Assembly: GCA_004557825.1 (NCBI GenBank)
Contig: SFFL01000009.1
Location: 52,492 to 116,491 of the forward strand
DNA: 64,000 bases
From: Bacteroidales bacterium
GTDB taxonomy: Bacteria > Bacteroidota > Bacteroidia > Bacteroidales > Muribaculaceae
Reading direction: 5' to 3'
Of this stretch, positions 8,284-17,359 are shown piece by piece. The first letter of the stretch is position 1; each line of letters begins with the position of its first letter. The notes under the pieces were generated by a model. The model ran no database searches, had not been told where the DNA came from, and saw only the letters and a list, made by a program, of their open reading frames with translations. A program made the translations under genes and the position numbers.

Positions 8284-11200
8284 TTATTTTCGTTTTCGTT
8301 TCCCTTTTGCGGATTTTGGCTCGGGAGCGGGCGGGTCGTGGGGAGGGAAACGGAGGGTGTCGGGGTTGTCGATAAGCCCGGCGCGAATCATTTTCAGGGA
8401 GTCGGCGTAGCTTACGGTCTCCTCGGCGTCAAGTTCGGCGGCGGTTGTTGACCGGCCCTGCGAGCGGAAATTCAGACGGCCCGACCGGGCGTTGCGCAAT
8501 CCGCGGCGGAACATATTGTCGATCTGCTGAACGAGGTTGATGCGGGTGTTGTCGGCAATCTGTTGACGCTCCACCACCATCTTCTCCTTGAACTTGGCAC
8601 CACCGAGGCGCACCTTCAGCTTCTCGGGTGTGCCCTTGATGTTGATGCCGAACTTGAAGGGGATGGGGGATTTGAGCACCGACACGTGATAGTTGAGATT
8701 CATAGCCAGGTCGTTGTGCCCCATTACGCCCAGACGGTAGCGGTCGATGTCGAACATAAAGGGGTACAGCTCTATAGCGCCTCGGTCGATTACGGCCTCA
8801 ACCGACATATGGTCGATCATATTGCGCTTCTTGTTCTTGAAGAGCAGCCACTTCGATACGGTTTTGAATGTGTCGGGGTCGAGGAGCACCAGCGAATCAC
8901 CCTCGATGCTGATGGCGGCGCGGAGCGAGGGAATGTTGATGTCCATATTGCGGTACAGGTCGGTGGTTACGGCGATGTCGGCGTTGACGATGCCGGCGAA
9001 ATTCTGCAGCGCCGGCATAATGGTGTCGATAGCGGGCACAAGGCGGCTGACGCGATCAAGGTAGAAACGGTCGATTTTCATACCGAGGCCAAACTGGAGC
9101 GAGTCGGGGTTGACCGAGGAGTAGAGGCCGTTGACGGCCAAGGAGCCAATGTCGGTCGATGCCGAGAGGTTGCGCAGGTTCAGGGTGCCGGCGAGCATCA
9201 GCAGGTCGCCTTTGAAGTCGTGCAGCTCCAGGTCGGAATATAATATGTTACGCGCGCGCATACGCATACGCGCATCGATGTTGCGCGGAATCAGCAGCGG
9301 GCCGGAAGTGACGGTGTCGCCGGGAGCCTCGGTGATGGCGGTGTCGTTGTCGTCTTCCCAGAGGTTCTGCTCGCTGGTGGCGGGCGCTGCCCCGGTACCG
9401 GTGAAAAGGGCGCTGACAATCTGGTTGACGTTGATAGTGTCGGAGACGATGCTCAGACGCAGACCCAGCACATTGTCGCGGCGCGATGTGAGGGCGCGGC
9501 GGATGTTGGTGACGGCGCCGCTGATGCGGAAGTCGCTCTGCCCGGCCTTGTAGTGGAGATCGGAGAGGATTACGGAGTCGGAGTTGAAGCGCAGGTCGAT
9601 GTGGCTCAGGGTATTGCGCAGTGGGAAGTAGGGAGTGGCGAGACGCCCGCGCTCAGCTTTGAGCGAGCCTTTGTAGTCCCAGCGGCGGAGCAGCCGGCGA
9701 TCTTTTCGGTCGAGACGCATATCCACATCACCGTGTGCTATGGCCTGAGCGGCGGCAAGCGAATCGCGGTGCAGACGTTCGGCCCGGCGCTGCTGGCGCT
9801 CCTCGGGGGTGAGCTGGCCGAAAGCCTCGGCCGAGGGGGAGGAGGCGAAGCCGGAGTTGGAGTGCTCGTGCTGGTGCATATTGATGGTGAGCGACATCAG
9901 TGTCTCGCGCAGCGAGAATTTGGTGAGCGCCTGACCGAATGCCATACGTGCGGCGTTGACGCGCAGGTCGATGAGCGGCGAGCGGGCGTCACCTTTGAAG
10001 CGGCGCAGGGCGCCACCGATCGAGGCCTTGCGCAGACGGATGCGGATGGAGTCGGAGGGGGAATCGAATTTCAGTCGCTGCACCGAGATGCCGCCGCCGA
10101 AGGGGTTGATTTCGGTGGTGTCGGCCGAGTTGCTCCGGTTGGAGGCACCCAGCCCGGCGGCGAGGTCGCGCACCTGTATGTCCATCCCCATTCCGTTGGC
10201 CGAAAGGGTGTCGATTTTCAGCGAAACACGCAGCAGGGAGTCGACTTTGTGCTCGCCGGCCACGAAGGAGTCGGAGGTGCCGAATTCCAGCAGACCGCGG
10301 TGGAGGAAAAGCTGCAGCGAATCCTTGGCCTCGGGGCGGGTGTCGGCGTGGAAGTCGGTGAGGGTGAGCTTGCCGGAGGCGTCGAGGCGGTGGAAGTGCT
10401 GCGGGTCGAGGTCGCTCAGGGCGAAGCGGAATTTAGTGTCGCCCTCCATAGTGCCGCGCAGGCGCAGGGGAATTCGGGAGGCCAGCACGGCGGGGATGCG
10501 GGCAAAGCTAAGTGTGCCGTGGAATTGTCCGTCGATATTCGGGTCTGAGAGGGCGTTGGTGACCTTGGCGTTGAGGCGGCAGTTCACCCCGGCGCCCTTC
10601 ATAGTGAATTTCCTGAGGTCGAACACCGATTTGTTCATATCCGTGCCCACGAAGTCGACGGCCAGGTCGCCCGAAAGCTCGTCGAGGATGAGCGATTCAT
10701 AGCTGGCCTTGCAGGCGGGGATTGAGAGGGCGGCCTTGAAAGAGGGGAGGATGGTGTCGGTGAGCACATACGGCCTGGTAAGCTCGGCAGTGGCCGACAG
10801 GATCATATCGGTGTGGAGGGGCGCGGCATACTTCTGCATCTCAGCAGGGATATGCCTCAAGAGCTTCTGCACGGCCAGGTTCTCGATGGCGCCCTTGAAG
10901 GTGTTGATGACCGGCGCGCCGGAGAAGTCGGCCTGCGTGCTGAAGAGCAGGGCGTACTCATCGAGTGTGAGCTTCATATCCGAAAGGGCGATTTTCAGCG
11001 GTTCAGCGGTTTTCCAGTCAAGGCGGCCGTCGATGCCGAAAACGAGCGGGTCGAGCGCCAGCTCCTTGAGCATCGGGATGTTGGCGCCACCCGTCAGCTC
11101 CAGACGGTAGAGGGGCGCTTCGTCGCCTCCGAGGTCGACATTCTTAATCGAAGCCGAGATGTCGGTGGAGTCGGCCATCGAACGGTAGCGCAGCGGTCCG

Positions 11201-11787
11201 GCCGAGAGGATGCGGAAACTATTGATCTGAATATCGGGGAGCGAGAGGGGAGTGGTGGCGGTGTCGGGCTTCTCCTCGGTGGGGAAAATCAGGTAGTTGG
11301 CCACGGAATCGTTGACCTGCAGGATGTTGACGCGCGGTGAGTCGATGAGCACGTCGTGGAGGTGTATGTTTCCGGCGAGGAGCTGCAGCACATTCACGCC
11401 GCCGCTGAACCCCTTGAGGCTCATCAGCGAGTCGGCGTCGGCCGGGAGTGTGGCGCGCATCTGCGCGGGGAGGGAGCGCAGCGAGTGCGACACGATATCG
11501 AGCGAGTCTACCTCCACGGTGAGCCGGGGGAAGGTGCTCCAGAACGACAGCTCCACGCGCTTGATGCTCACGGAGGCGTCGAGGTATTCTGTGGCGTATT
11601 TCTCTACAATCGGCGTGAGGCGCGGGGGCGTGAGAATCCACACCACAAGCGAGCATACTATGATAAAGAGCGCCACCACCGAAAGGAGCGTTATGGCGGT
11701 CCATCTCAGCACTCTGCGCCAGAGCGGTTTGCGCTTGGGTGGCTGCGGAGGGGTCTTGATTTCTTCTTTCTCAGGGGTGTCTTGCAT
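8284..11787 (-). CDS. AsmA-like family protein, large
   Basis: An inner-membrane-anchored periplasmic protein of 1167 residues. After a proline- and lysine-rich cytoplasmic tail there is one transmembrane helix (about residues 29-52, ITLLSVVALFIIVCSLVVWI), then TPPRLTPIVEKYATEYLDAS and SFWSTFPRLTVEVDSLDI, typical of the AsmA N-terminus. Most of the rest is beta-rich with no catalytic motif. The C-terminus is very basic (KSAKGKRKRK). AsmA-like proteins are linked to outer-membrane lipid homeostasis and lipid transfer. It is the second large protein of this superfamily in the block, after the TamB-like gene at 1-4338. It lies 57 bp downstream of the DUF5715 gene and upstream of the aminotransferase. 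The specific partner is unknown. Confidence 0.88.
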   Translation of the reverse strand: MQDTPEKEEIKTPPQPPKRKPLWRRVLRWTAITLLSVVALFIIVCSLVVWILTPPRLTPIVEKYATEYLDASVSIKRVELSFWSTFPRLTVEVDSLDIVSHSLRSLPAQMRATLPADADSLMSLKGFSGGVNVLQLLAGNIHLHDVLIDSPRVNILQVNDSVANYLIFPTEEKPDTATTPLSLPDIQINSFRILSAGPLRYRSMADSTDISASIKNVDLGGDEAPLYRLELTGGANIPMLKELALDPLVFGIDGRLDWKTAEPLKIALSDMKLTLDEYALLFSTQADFSGAPVINTFKGAIENLAVQKLLRHIPAEMQKYAAPLHTDMILSATAELTRPYVLTDTILPSFKAALSIPACKASYESLILDELSGDLAVDFVGTDMNKSVFDLRKFTMKGAGVNCRLNAKVTNALSDPNIDGQFHGTLSFARIPAVLASRIPLRLRGTMEGDTKFRFALSDLDPQHFHRLDASGKLTLTDFHADTRPEAKDSLQLFLHRGLLEFGTSDSFVAGEHKVDSLLRVSLKIDTLSANGMGMDIQVRDLAAGLGASNRSNSADTTEINPFGGGISVQRLKFDSPSDSIRIRLRKASIGGALRRFKGDARSPLIDLRVNAARMAFGQALTKFSLRETLMSLTINMHQHEHSNSGFASSPSAEAFGQLTPEERQQRRAERLHRDSLAAAQAIAHGDVDMRLDRKDRRLLRRWDYKGSLKAERGRLATPYFPLRNTLSHIDLRFNSDSVILSDLHYKAGQSDFRISGAVTNIRRALTSRRDNVLGLRLSIVSDTINVNQIVSALFTGTGAAPATSEQNLWEDDNDTAITEAPGDTVTSGPLLIPRNIDARMRMRARNILYSDLELHDFKGDLLMLAGTLNLRNLSASTDIGSLAVNGLYSSVNPDSLQFGLGMKIDRFYLDRVSRLVPAIDTIMPALQNFAGIVNADIAVTTDLYRNMDINIPSLRAAISIEGDSLVLLDPDTFKTVSKWLLFKNKKRNMIDHMSVEAVIDRGAIELYPFMFDIDRYRLGVMGHNDLAMNLNYHVSVLKSPIPFKFGINIKGTPEKLKVRLGGAKFKEKMVVERQQIADNTRINLVQQIDNMFRRGLRNARSGRLNFRSQGRSTTAAELDAEETVSYADSLKMIRAGLIDNPDTLRFPPHDPPAPEPKSAKGKRKRK

Positions 11788-11844
11788 AGCAGCGGAAATG
11801 TGTTAGGAGATTCGCTTTTATGGATTCTGCGTGGACGCAGGGGT

Positions 11845-12744
11845 TTATCTTACGGTGATGTGATAGCACGACTGCTGGCGCTCGTACTTGACGTAGCAGC
11901 GGCCGTGGGCGCGCATATCCTCCACCACTTCGCCGAGCAGGTTTTTCATATCCTCCTGGGTGCGGATTACGCGGGTGGAATCGCAGATAAATTTGAGGTA
12001 TGAAATGTCGAAAGTGGTGCCGTAGAGATGCGCCGAGGTGTCGACGGCGTTGCGGTTGCGTCGGCGCAGCTTCTTCACCAGTGCAGGTGTGCGGAGCACT
12101 GAAGTGACCTTTATGCGGTAGTCGCCTCCGCCGCGCGAGTGCAGGGAATCGCGGAAGGCCAGACCGATGTCGGTGAGCAGCGTGTGGGCCTTGGGTACGA
12201 GATAGGGGATGGAGTGGGTGAGGTTGTCGAGATAATATGCCTCGCAGGTGTGGAGCCGCTGTAGCTTGCCACCCTCGCGCCAGGCTTCGAAGGGTGATGC
12301 CAGCGGGGTGATGCCGTTGGCCTCGGCAGCGGCGATGTGGAATTTGTTGCTGTCGTTGAACACCCGCGAGAGCGATGCTCCCAGAGGGCGGATTTTCATC
12401 TTGATGCCGCCGGGAGGCATAGAATCGAGATGCGCCTCAAAGGGGTTGTTGGCGCGGATGGTGTCGGTGGGGATGAGCGGCAGCAGCACGGCCGACACGG
12501 CGCCGATGTTGCGGTCGCAGATGCTCATATCGTCGACGGGGAGCTTTTCCGCCACGGCTGAGAGGGCGCCGGAGATGGCGTTGGCCGACGAACTGACGGT
12601 GGAAACCATCGTGAGGTTGCCGGAGGCGTCGGTGAGATTCTGCGCCAGACGCTCGGCGCTGTTCTGGCCGCACGACACCGCCATAGGCCCGGCGATGAGC
12701 GCCGCAGCCACCGGCAACAGAAGATGTAGGGTGTTCTTTGTCAT
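11845..12744 (-). CDS. DUF5715 family lipoprotein, possible peptidase fold
   Basis: The 299-residue protein starts MTKNTLHLLLPVAAALIAGP and carries a lipobox-like MAVSCGQ, so it is probably a lipoprotein. The C-terminal half (FEAWREGGKLQRLHTCEAYY, LVPKAHTLLTDIGLAFRDSL, RIKVTSVLRTPALVKKLRRR) matches my knowledge of DUF5715. The stretch SAHLYGTTFDISYLKF resembles the SxHxxGxAxD zinc-binding motif of VanY/M15 D-Ala-D-Ala carboxypeptidases, so a cell-wall peptidase role is possible but is inference. It is transcribed away from the glycosyltransferase gene and heads the minus-strand block. Confidence 0.82.
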   Translation of the reverse strand: MTKNTLHLLLPVAAALIAGPMAVSCGQNSAERLAQNLTDASGNLTMVSTVSSSANAISGALSAVAEKLPVDDMSICDRNIGAVSAVLLPLIPTDTIRANNPFEAHLDSMPPGGIKMKIRPLGASLSRVFNDSNKFHIAAAEANGITPLASPFEAWREGGKLQRLHTCEAYYLDNLTHSIPYLVPKAHTLLTDIGLAFRDSLHSRGGGDYRIKVTSVLRTPALVKKLRRRNRNAVDTSAHLYGTTFDISYLKFICDSTRVIRTQEDMKNLLGEVVEDMRAHGRCYVKYERQQSCYHITVR

Positions 12745-12754
12745 TTTCTCGCTA

Positions 12755-12762
12755 CAAAGTTA
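12755..12762 (-). promoter_or_regulatory. Promoter -7 box for the DUF5715 gene
   Basis: The minus strand reads TAACTTTG, ending 11 bp before ATG 12744, so the untranslated leader would be only a few bases. No convincing -33 box is visible. Confidence 0.5.
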
Positions 12763-12842
12763 CTAAAATCCACTGAAAAATGTGTACCTTTACGCATTGA
12801 AGTGCCGCCAAGGCGGTGTTTTTTCAGACAGTTTGATACAGA

Positions 12843-13922
12843 ATGTCGGCAGCGAGTGAAAACAGAGCGGTATCGGTGGTCGTTCCGGTGTACAACCGGG
12901 AGGTGCTGCTGGTGCGCGCGCTCGACTCGGTGCTGGCCCAGACCTACCGGCCTGTCAACCTGATTGTGGTCGACAATAATTCCACCGACGGGTCGCTCGA
13001 CGTGGCCCGGCGATGGGCCGATGCGCACCGCAGCGCCGATTTCAGAGTGGAGGTGCTTCAGGAGCCGACCCCCGGCGCCGCTGCCGCCCGCGCCCGCGGA
13101 CTGGAGCAGGTAATTACGTCGCAGGTGATGTTTTTCGACTCCGACGATGCTATGCGCCCCGAGTTGCTGGCACGGGCTATGGAGGCTTTCGTTGCCTCGC
13201 CCGGCTGCAGGCTCGTGAACTGGCGGGGGTGCGGCCACCGGCTCGACGGGGCTTTGTTCGCCACCTCATACACTGATTTCCGGGGACTGAAAAGCTTCCT
13301 GGAATACCATATCATCCATTGCCAGCTCACCACGAATTTCTTTATGGCCGACACGGAGCTGCTGCGCAGTTGCGGCGGCTGGGATCCGCAGGTGAGGGTG
13401 TGGGATGACTGGGAATTAGGTATCCGCTTGCTGCTGAGACTGATGCAGAAGCAATGCTCTGCCGGCGCGGCGGTGGAAATTACTGCTTGCGCGAAGCCCC
13501 GTGCGGCTGTGCAATCCATTCCGGAGGTGCTTGTCGACCAGTACGTGCAGGAGGTGTCGATTACCGGTACCGACTACTCCTCGAAGGCCGACCGGCTGAT
13601 TTTCGCTCTCGAAAGGGCTGAGGCCGATTTCGCCTCCCTTCCGGCACCGGAGGTCGGCTGCAGCGCAGGCGTGTTTGCCCGGAAGCGGATTCACTGGTTG
13701 CGGATGATGCTTTACCGGCGCGCGATGCTGGCGGCGGCTTTCCGCAGGGAGGGGCGCCCCGACCTGGAAGCGCGGCTCTATCCGGCGCTTCTCGATGCTG
13801 TCGACCCCGTGGGCGGGCAAAGGCTGCTAAACCCCGTGGGGCGGATGCTGCTGCGCGCGGCCTACGCCTATGCTCGGCGCGGTGGCCGTGGCGCCGGCAG
13901 GGTGCTCTCACGGCTGCTGTAA
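12843..13922 (+). CDS. Family 2 glycosyltransferase
   Basis: The 359-residue protein has a GT-A fold start, VSVVVPVYNREVLLVRALDS, followed by VVDNNSTDGS and the nucleotide-sugar/metal motif FFDSDDAM (DSDD at residues 99-102). Such enzymes transfer a sugar from a nucleotide donor to a growing glycan, often for lipopolysaccharide, capsule or glycoprotein synthesis. No transmembrane segment is evident, so it is probably cytoplasmic and possibly peripheral. It stands alone rather than in a polysaccharide cluster, and donor and acceptor cannot be predicted. It is divergent from the DUF5715 gene, with 98 bp between starts. Confidence 0.9.
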   Translation: MSAASENRAVSVVVPVYNREVLLVRALDSVLAQTYRPVNLIVVDNNSTDGSLDVARRWADAHRSADFRVEVLQEPTPGAAAARARGLEQVITSQVMFFDSDDAMRPELLARAMEAFVASPGCRLVNWRGCGHRLDGALFATSYTDFRGLKSFLEYHIIHCQLTTNFFMADTELLRSCGGWDPQVRVWDDWELGIRLLLRLMQKQCSAGAAVEITACAKPRAAVQSIPEVLVDQYVQEVSITGTDYSSKADRLIFALERAEADFASLPAPEVGCSAGVFARKRIHWLRMMLYRRAMLAAAFRREGRPDLEARLYPALLDAVDPVGGQRLLNPVGRMLLRAAYAYARRGGRGAGRVLSRLL

Positions 13923-14089
13923 GCCACGGCGAATAGCTGCTGCGAGCTGCTGTAAACGGGCACTGCGAGAAAAATTGCTTCTCCGCGCAATATTCTCGCC
14001 GAAAAATAGTTAAAGTATTGTATAAATATGTCCGCCGGAGAATTATTTGCTGATTCGGCGGACTGAAACCGTAAATACACGTAATACAG

Positions 14090-15586
14090 ATGTCGCATCT
14101 ACGATTTATCATATCGGCAGCAATCGGAGCCGCAACTATGGCGGCGCAGGCTGTCACAGTGAATGTCGCCACCCCCGGCACCCTCAGCACTCTTGTCGGC
14201 AAGAGCGAGACTCAGCTCACCGTCACCGGCAAAATCAATGCGCTTGATTTCGATTACATCCGCGAGCTTTCCGCACTGCGGTCGCTCGACCTCAGCGGCG
14301 CTTCGGTGGAGGCCTACAAGGGTGACGCCACCGCTACGTCGGCACTGGAATATCCGGCCAATGTGCTGCCCGACTGCGCGTTGCTCGGGGTACCTGCCAC
14401 CACGCTCGTGCTCCCCGCCGGAATCGTGAAAATCGACCAGGGCGCTGTGGGCAACAGTGCTGCTACGTCGATTGTAATCCCCTCAACTGTTACGGAAATC
14501 GACGCCCGCGCATTCTCCTCGATGCCTGCGCTGAAGCAGGTGACCGTGCCCGCCTCGGTAAAGGTGCTGGGCGACGGCGCTTTCAAGGATTGTCCCCTGC
14601 TGGAAAAGGTGGTGATTCTCGGCGACCTGAAGGAGATTGCTCCCAATACTTTCGCCAACTGCGAGAAGCTCAGCGAGGTATCGCTTCCGGCATCCGTCAC
14701 CGCCATCGGCGACGGCGCGTTTGCCGGATGTACGGCGCTAAAGCAGATTTCTCTGCCCGCCCAGCTCAAAACCATCGGCGATGCGGCGTTCGCACAGTCG
14801 GGACTTGCCACCCTCGACCTCTCCGGCACCAATGTCGCTGAGGTCGGCGCACGTGCCTTCGCCGAATGTAAGTCGCTCACCGACGTGACCGTACGGAAAG
14901 CACCGGTGTTCGGCGCCGGCGCATTCAGTTTTTCCGAATCGCTGGCCACCCCGGCGGCCACACTGCTTGGCGACAACGCGCAGATGGCCGATTTCCTTCT
15001 CTACGGCACCGCCACCTCGGCGGCAAATCTCAATGAGTCGCAGGTGAGCGAAATCGGCGCTTACGCCCTTTCCGGTCTGAAGGACAGCAATGTTGCCCTC
15101 CCCGCCACGCTGAAGCACCTGGGCGACCACGCTATGGAGCGTATGCCCAATATCTCGAAAATCGACGTCACCGCAATATCTGAAGTGCCCACGCTCGGCA
15201 AGAGCGTCTGGGAGGATGTGGACCAGCCCGGCACGGTGCTTTATGTGCCTCAGAGTATGTTCCAGGCATATAAGGATGCTCCGCAATGGCAGGACTTCAA
15301 CGTGAGCGAGTTTTCCGCCACGGATATTACGCCGAGCGACAGCGACGCCGGCGACGGCATCTGCGCTGCGTTCGACGGCCAGGTGCTGAACATCGAATCG
15401 GATGTGGATATTCTGTCGCTGCAGGTGTATGATGTGGCCGGGCGCTGCCTCACCATCCTCAATGCCGCCGGGGAGAACGTTTCGCACGTAAGCCTTGATA
15501 CCGCCCCGCTGGCCTCGGCCGTGCTGCTGGTGCGTCTGCTCCGTGCCGACGGCACCACGCCTGTGCTGAAGGTGCGCCGCCCCTGA
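14090..15586 (+). CDS. BspA-type leucine-rich-repeat secreted protein
   Basis: The 498-residue protein has a signal peptide (MSHLRFIISAAIGAATMAAQA) and then a ladder of LRR_5/BspA-like repeats of roughly 23 residues, for example FANCEKLSEVSLPASVTAIG and FAGCTALKQISLPAQLKTIG. This family is surface-exposed and binds proteins or host matrix in oral and gut Bacteroidales. The last about 75 residues (LSLQVYDVAGRCLTILNAAG onward) look like a weak C-terminal secretion tail of the type IX kind. It is followed 58 bp later by rex. The ligand is unknown. Confidence 0.88.
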   Translation: MSHLRFIISAAIGAATMAAQAVTVNVATPGTLSTLVGKSETQLTVTGKINALDFDYIRELSALRSLDLSGASVEAYKGDATATSALEYPANVLPDCALLGVPATTLVLPAGIVKIDQGAVGNSAATSIVIPSTVTEIDARAFSSMPALKQVTVPASVKVLGDGAFKDCPLLEKVVILGDLKEIAPNTFANCEKLSEVSLPASVTAIGDGAFAGCTALKQISLPAQLKTIGDAAFAQSGLATLDLSGTNVAEVGARAFAECKSLTDVTVRKAPVFGAGAFSFSESLATPAATLLGDNAQMADFLLYGTATSAANLNESQVSEIGAYALSGLKDSNVALPATLKHLGDHAMERMPNISKIDVTAISEVPTLGKSVWEDVDQPGTVLYVPQSMFQAYKDAPQWQDFNVSEFSATDITPSDSDAGDGICAAFDGQVLNIESDVDILSLQVYDVAGRCLTILNAAGENVSHVSLDTAPLASAVLLVRLLRADGTTPVLKVRRP

Positions 15587-15644
15587 ATGTCGGCTCCGCC
15601 CCGGATTTGAGGCGTCGCCCCTGATTTTTTTAGGATAGAAAGCA

Positions 15645-16283
15645 ATGATTAATCGTCTGCGAGAGCTTATACCTGAACCTGCGCTGCGGCGCCTGCCGTG
15701 GTACCTGGCCTATGTGACCCTGCTGCGCGAACGCGGAGTGGAGTATGTGTCGTCGACAGCCATTTCACGCGGCATCAATGTGGATGCGGCGCAGATAGCC
15801 AAGGATTTGTCATTTCTCGACATAAAGGGTAAGACACGTATCGGCTACGAGGTGGAGCTGCTCGAACACAAGTTGGAGGAATTTCTCGGTTTCCGCAAGC
15901 GTCACCGCGCCGCAATTGTGGGCGTAGGTTCGCTCGGTCGGGCGCTGATGCAGGACTCCGGTCTGGCCAATTACGGTCTGGAGATTGTGGCCGGCTTCGA
16001 TGTGAATCCCGACCTGATAGGCTCGCAGTGGTTCGGCAAACCGATTTACGATGTGGCGGAGCTGTCGGAGCGCGCCGCCGGACTGGATGTGGAAATCGGC
16101 ATCGTCACCGTACCGGTGGAATACGCCCAGGAGGTGGCCGACCATATTATTGCCGCCGGACTGAAAGCTATCTGGAATTTCACCCCTTACCGTATTCAGG
16201 CTCCCGAGGGAATTGTTATCTCCAACACCTCGATTTATGCGCATCTGGCTGTGATGTACAACCGTATGCTGTCGGAGAAATGA
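15645..16283 (+). CDS. rex: Redox-sensing transcriptional repressor Rex
   Basis: A 212-residue two-domain regulator. An N-terminal winged helix (RRLPWYLAYVTLLRERGVEY, SSTAISRGINVDAAQIAKDL) is followed by a Rossmann domain with the NAD(H) motif GVGSLG at residues 93-98 and the family sequence VDIEIG-like LDVEIGIVTVPVEYAQEVAD. Rex represses fermentation and respiration genes and leaves DNA when the NADH/NAD+ ratio rises. The C-terminal SIYAHLAVMYNRMLSEK is the swapped dimer helix. Its targets are not obvious among the neighbours. The FAH-like gene begins 60 bp downstream, perhaps cotranscribed. Confidence 0.96.
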   Translation: MINRLRELIPEPALRRLPWYLAYVTLLRERGVEYVSSTAISRGINVDAAQIAKDLSFLDIKGKTRIGYEVELLEHKLEEFLGFRKRHRAAIVGVGSLGRALMQDSGLANYGLEIVAGFDVNPDLIGSQWFGKPIYDVAELSERAAGLDVEIGIVTVPVEYAQEVADHIIAAGLKAIWNFTPYRIQAPEGIVISNTSIYAHLAVMYNRMLSEK

Positions 16284-16343
16284 GCCGGAAGCAGCAAGTT
16301 TAGCTGTAGGAAACGCACCGAGTGAATATTAGCTGTCGGAGAA

Positions 16344-17111
16344 ATGAAGATTTTTCGTGTAAATCGTCGGGTGGGGGAATGGCCCCGCGAAGCCGAGGAG
16401 GCGCTGCGTACCCCCTACGGTGCACCGCTCCGTGCCCTTGACGTAAACGTACTGGCCGACTCGGCTGCCAACCGCAACAACCGGCCTATGTTCGTGCCCG
16501 ACTTCGCCCGGGAAGGGTGGGTAGTGGAAGTGCTCCCCGCCGTGCGCATCGGTCGCCTCGGCAAGTTTATCGCCCCCCGGTTTGCCCACCGCTACATACA
16601 GGACATCCTCCTCACCGCCTTCCTGCACCAACCCGACGGCGACCCCGTGGCGCCCCTCGCCTGCCTCTTCGACGGCGCCCTCACCCTCGGCGACCCCATC
16701 CCCAATTCTGCATTTTGCAATCCTCATTCATCAGAGGCTTCTTCGGCTGATGCGGCTGCGATATATCGCGCCCCTACCACCGGCACGCTCCATATTGAAG
16801 CTTTCCTGGCGCCCCTTTCCCACGGCGCAGCTTCCCCGGCCTCTGATGCAGCCCCCATTTCCCGCGGCGCGGCGGCTGATGCGGCTACAATTATTGCGGA
16901 TGTGGATATTGAGGCGCTGCGCTTGCCCGAAACCATCGCCCTGCTCAGCCGCTACTGCACCCTGAAAAGCGGCGACCTCATCCTCCCTGCCTCCGCCGCC
17001 ATCACCTTCCCCGCCCTCCTCAACCACCAGCTCACCGCCGCCTGCACCGCCCCCTCCTGCACTGCCTCCGCTACCACTGCCGCTCCCTGCCTTATTACCC
17101 GGCTGAAATAG
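16344..17111 (+). CDS. Divergent fumarylacetoacetate-hydrolase-like protein with repeat-derived insert
   Basis: The 255-residue protein resembles the small FAH family of Bacteroidales: NNRPMFVPDFAREGWVVEVL, IGRLGKFIAPRFAHRYIQDI, LACLFDGALTLGD and SRYCTLKSGDLILPAS align by memory with PIFIPDFS, VGKHIQEKFAHKYY, KGFDGA and FTLKTGDLI segments. Normal members use an ExE pair and an Asp in FTARD to hold a metal; here the matching places read VVEV and LTAFLH, so ligands appear to be lost and activity is doubtful. Residues about 119-190 are an Ala/Ser-rich insert built partly from dispersed repeats. The Pro/Ala/Thr-rich C-terminus also looks unconstrained. It follows rex by 60 bp. It may be a non-enzymatic paralogue or a gene in decay. 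Confidence 0.6.
   Translation: MKIFRVNRRVGEWPREAEEALRTPYGAPLRALDVNVLADSAANRNNRPMFVPDFAREGWVVEVLPAVRIGRLGKFIAPRFAHRYIQDILLTAFLHQPDGDPVAPLACLFDGALTLGDPIPNSAFCNPHSSEASSADAAAIYRAPTTGTLHIEAFLAPLSHGAASPASDAAPISRGAAADAATIIADVDIEALRLPETIALLSRYCTLKSGDLILPASAAITFPALLNHQLTAACTAPSCTASATTAAPCLITRLK
16700..16790. repeat. Repeat E-like and palindromic repeat B segments inside the FAH-like coding sequence
   Basis: Positions 16703-16721 (aattctgcattttgcaatc) resemble the AT-rich family, and 16758-16778 (gcgatatatcgcgcccctac) is a reversed copy of palindromic repeat B. Both are read in frame, giving NSAFCNPHSSEASSADAAA and IYRAPTTG. The order and relative orientation of B and E match the intergenic copies at 30373-30561 and 52902-52982. 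Confidence 0.7.
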
Positions 17112-17150
17112 CCCTGCTTTTTCGCGAAGCCCAGGCAGCCCTTGTCCTGT

Positions 17151-17184
17151 GATCGGCCGTGCACGGCCGATAACTCAACAAGGC
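17151..17184. repeat. Dispersed palindromic repeat C, copy 1
   Basis: gatcggccgtgcacggccga followed by taact and, two bases later, acaaggc. The centre cggccgtgcacggccg is a perfect 16-bp palindrome. The same 25-bp core recurs at 20688. Confidence 0.8.
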
Positions 17185-17201
17185 TCACACCCCGCCCGGC
17201 A

Positions 17202-17220
17202 GTAGGGGCGCGATATAATC
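17202..17220. repeat. Dispersed repeat B, partial copy
   Basis: gtaggggcgcgatata matches the left half of repeat B (other copies at 16758, 30373 and 52902). It is followed by a short tandem array of ctatctg units at 17223-17250, just upstream of the tRNA-Asn promoter. Confidence 0.65.
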
Positions 17221-17276
17221 CACTATCTGCTATCTGCTATCTGCTATCTACTTCTGAAATTTTTTGGCGAAAAAAG

Positions 17277-17307
17277 TTGGTAATTAAAAATAAAAGCAGT
17301 AATTTTG
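17277..17307 (+). promoter_or_regulatory. Bacteroidetes-type promoter for tRNA-Asn
   Basis: TTG at 17277-17279, 20 bp spacer, TAATTTTG at 17300-17307. This matches the TTG/TAnnTTTG pattern and sits about 50 bp upstream of the first tRNA. Confidence 0.75.
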
Positions 17308-17359
17308 CAACGCAAAAGCGGAGAATGATTCCGCGCCACGCGCCTTAGAGCGTATTTAA

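Noticed and set aside
12801..12830. Terminator-like ccgccaaggcgg followed by a T-run before the glycosyltransferase gene
   Set aside because: The perfect stem would leave a loop of only two bases and no plus-strand gene lies upstream to terminate; it could be a leader hairpin but the evidence is thin.
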